64,000 nt of DNA from an uncultured Tropicimonas sp. (lineage in GTDB: Bacteria; Pseudomonadota; Alphaproteobacteria; Rhodobacterales; Rhodobacteraceae). Positions 63,122 through 64,000 of the stretch are shown one piece after another. The stretch lies in contig CANMIP010000016.1 of NCBI GenBank assembly GCA_947497945.1, positions 62,001 through 126,000 of the forward strand. Direction: 5' to 3'. The translations under genes were made by a program, and so were the position numbers. Position 1 is the stretch's first letter, and every line of letters begins with the position of its first letter. The notes beneath the pieces are model-generated. The model was not told where the DNA came from. It worked only from the letters and a program-made list of their open reading frames with translations, and made no database searches.

Positions 63122-64000
63122 ATGACCCAGAACCAGCCCCAGGGACCGTTCCGCGAAGTGTCGCTTGCCGCCGGGATCCACTTCGTCGCGACTCCCATCG
63201 GCAATGCGCGCGATATCACCCTGCGCGCGCTCGACATCCTCGCCTCGGCCGATGTCATCGCCGCCGAGGACACACGCACGACCCGTCACCTGATGGATAT
63301 TCACGGCGTGCCGCTGCGTGGCCGTCCCATGGTCGCCTATCACGACCATAACGGCGCCCAGGCGCGCCCGAAGCTTCTGGCCGCCGTGCGTGACGGCAAA
63401 TCCGTCGCCTATGCCTCCGAGGCAGGCATGCCGCTGGTGGCCGATCCCGGCTACCAGCTCGCCCATGCGGCACTGGAGGAGGGGCTGGCGGTGACCTGCG
63501 CGCCCGGTCCTTCGGCACCGCTCGCCGCGCTGACGATCTCCGGATTGCCGAGCGACCGTTTCCTCTTTGCCGGCTTCCCGCCCGCCACTGGCGGCGCGCG
63601 GCGCAAATGGCTGGCCGAGCTGGCTTCGGTCGATGCGACCCTGCTGATCTTCGAATCGCCCAAACGAATCCACCGGATCCTGGGGGAAATGTGCGAGGCC
63701 TTCGGAGAAGACCGGCAGGCAGCGATCTGTCGGGAATTGACGAAACGATTCGAAGAAGCGCTGCGCGGCACGTTGGGTGAGCTTGTGGAGAGCCTGGAAG
63801 ACCGGACCCTCAAAGGCGAGATCGTGCTCGTCGTCGACCGGTCGCACGGGACGGCGGTCACCGAACAGGATCTTGAAGCTGCCTTGCTCGAAGCACTTTC
63901 AAGCATGTCCGTGAAGCAGGCTGCCGCGGAGGTGGCCGGTCGGTTCGGTGTCGGGAAGCGGGATGTCTACCAGATGGCGCTGACATTGAAGGACAAACCG
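63122..64000 (+). CDS. rsmI: 16S rRNA 2'-O-methyltransferase RsmI (3' truncated)
   Basis: RsmI methylates C1402 of 16S rRNA. The frame is open to the right edge, with 293 codons visible, close to full length. Motifs: GIHFVATPIGNARDITLRAL, AAEDTRTTRHLMDIHG, YASEAGMPLVADPGYQ (SAM-binding; the usual SDAGTP appears as SEAGMP) and FESPKRIHRIL. The ATG has a weak gtggag site. It diverges from the LpoA-like gene with a 93-base shared promoter region. Confidence 0.95.
   Translation, partial: MTQNQPQGPFREVSLAAGIHFVATPIGNARDITLRALDILASADVIAAEDTRTTRHLMDIHGVPLRGRPMVAYHDHNGAQARPKLLAAVRDGKSVAYASEAGMPLVADPGYQLAHAALEEGLAVTCAPGPSAPLAALTISGLPSDRFLFAGFPPATGGARRKWLAELASVDATLLIFESPKRIHRILGEMCEAFGEDRQAAICRELTKRFEEALRGTLGELVESLEDRTLKGEIVLVVDRSHGTAVTEQDLEAALLEALSSMSVKQAAAEVAGRFGVGKRDVYQMALTLKDKP

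Overview
The window reads as chromosomal DNA of an alphaproteobacterium of the order Rhodobacterales (Roseobacter/Rhodobacter type). The evidence is gene content and order: rpsM-rpsK-rpoA-rplQ, rarA, crcB-RluA family-HAD-ATP12, bztABCD, a divergent ecm/ccrA pair (ethylmalonyl-CoA pathway), lgt-MidA-pgeF, ubiK-YbjN-proC-csaA, murJ-glnD and a divergent LpoA/rsmI pair. G+C is high almost everywhere. GTG and TTG starts and four-base stop/start overlaps are frequent. I did not try to name a genus.

Layout. 1-6.4 kb: the end of a reductive pyrimidine (or hydantoin) degradation operon: ureidopropionase-type amidohydrolase (cut by the left edge), a tiny lipoprotein, dihydropyrimidinase and a four-gene ABC importer. 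6.6-7.9 kb: two unknown genes, one apparently frameshifted. 8.3-10.9 kb: ribosomal alpha-operon genes. 11-17.1 kb: a LuxR-type regulator without LuxI, rarA, a c'/b561 cytochrome pair, crcB, a pseudouridine synthase, a HAD phosphatase and the ATP12 chaperone. 17.3-21.9 kb: bztABCD for glutamate/glutamine/aspartate/asparagine uptake. 22-28.8 kb: small regulators, an MFS carrier, tRNA-Ala(GGC), a metallopeptidase, a GntR regulator, tdk, deoD and an H-NS/HvrA-like protein.

28.8-32.4 kb: ethylmalonyl-CoA mutase and crotonyl-CoA carboxylase/reductase, diverging from a shared control region with direct repeats. 32.7-34.5 kb: a quorum-sensing unit, with a small ORF overlapping luxR, then luxR, then luxI; luxR is visibly lower in G+C than luxI. 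34.5-36.9 kb: a RecD-like SF1 helicase and a Hint-domain protein, converging. 37.2-43.5 kb: housekeeping genes, including a 48-residue protein beside pgeF. 43.7-48.6 kb: an unknown membrane-anchored protein, an FAD dehydrogenase, a 3-hydroxyisobutyrate dehydrogenase-like enzyme and an uncharacterised AAA+ ATPase. 48.8-53.4 kb: a glycosyltransferase-like membrane protein, two TPR lipoproteins, a CpaA/TadV prepilin peptidase and a small beta-barrel protein. 53.7-64 kb: moaB, a LysE exporter, an atypical uracil-DNA glycosylase, a DsbD-N protein, YqgE, murJ, glnD, an LpoA-like protein and rsmI (cut by the right edge).

I did not find a CRISPR array, prophage, intact insertion sequence or obvious defence island. 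The best candidates for new biology are the small-ORF/luxR/luxI unit, the AAA+ ATPase operon, the 48-residue protein, the ecm/ccrA control region and the glycosylase lacking the usual iron-sulphur ligands. All similarity statements are from memory of families; no database search was run.
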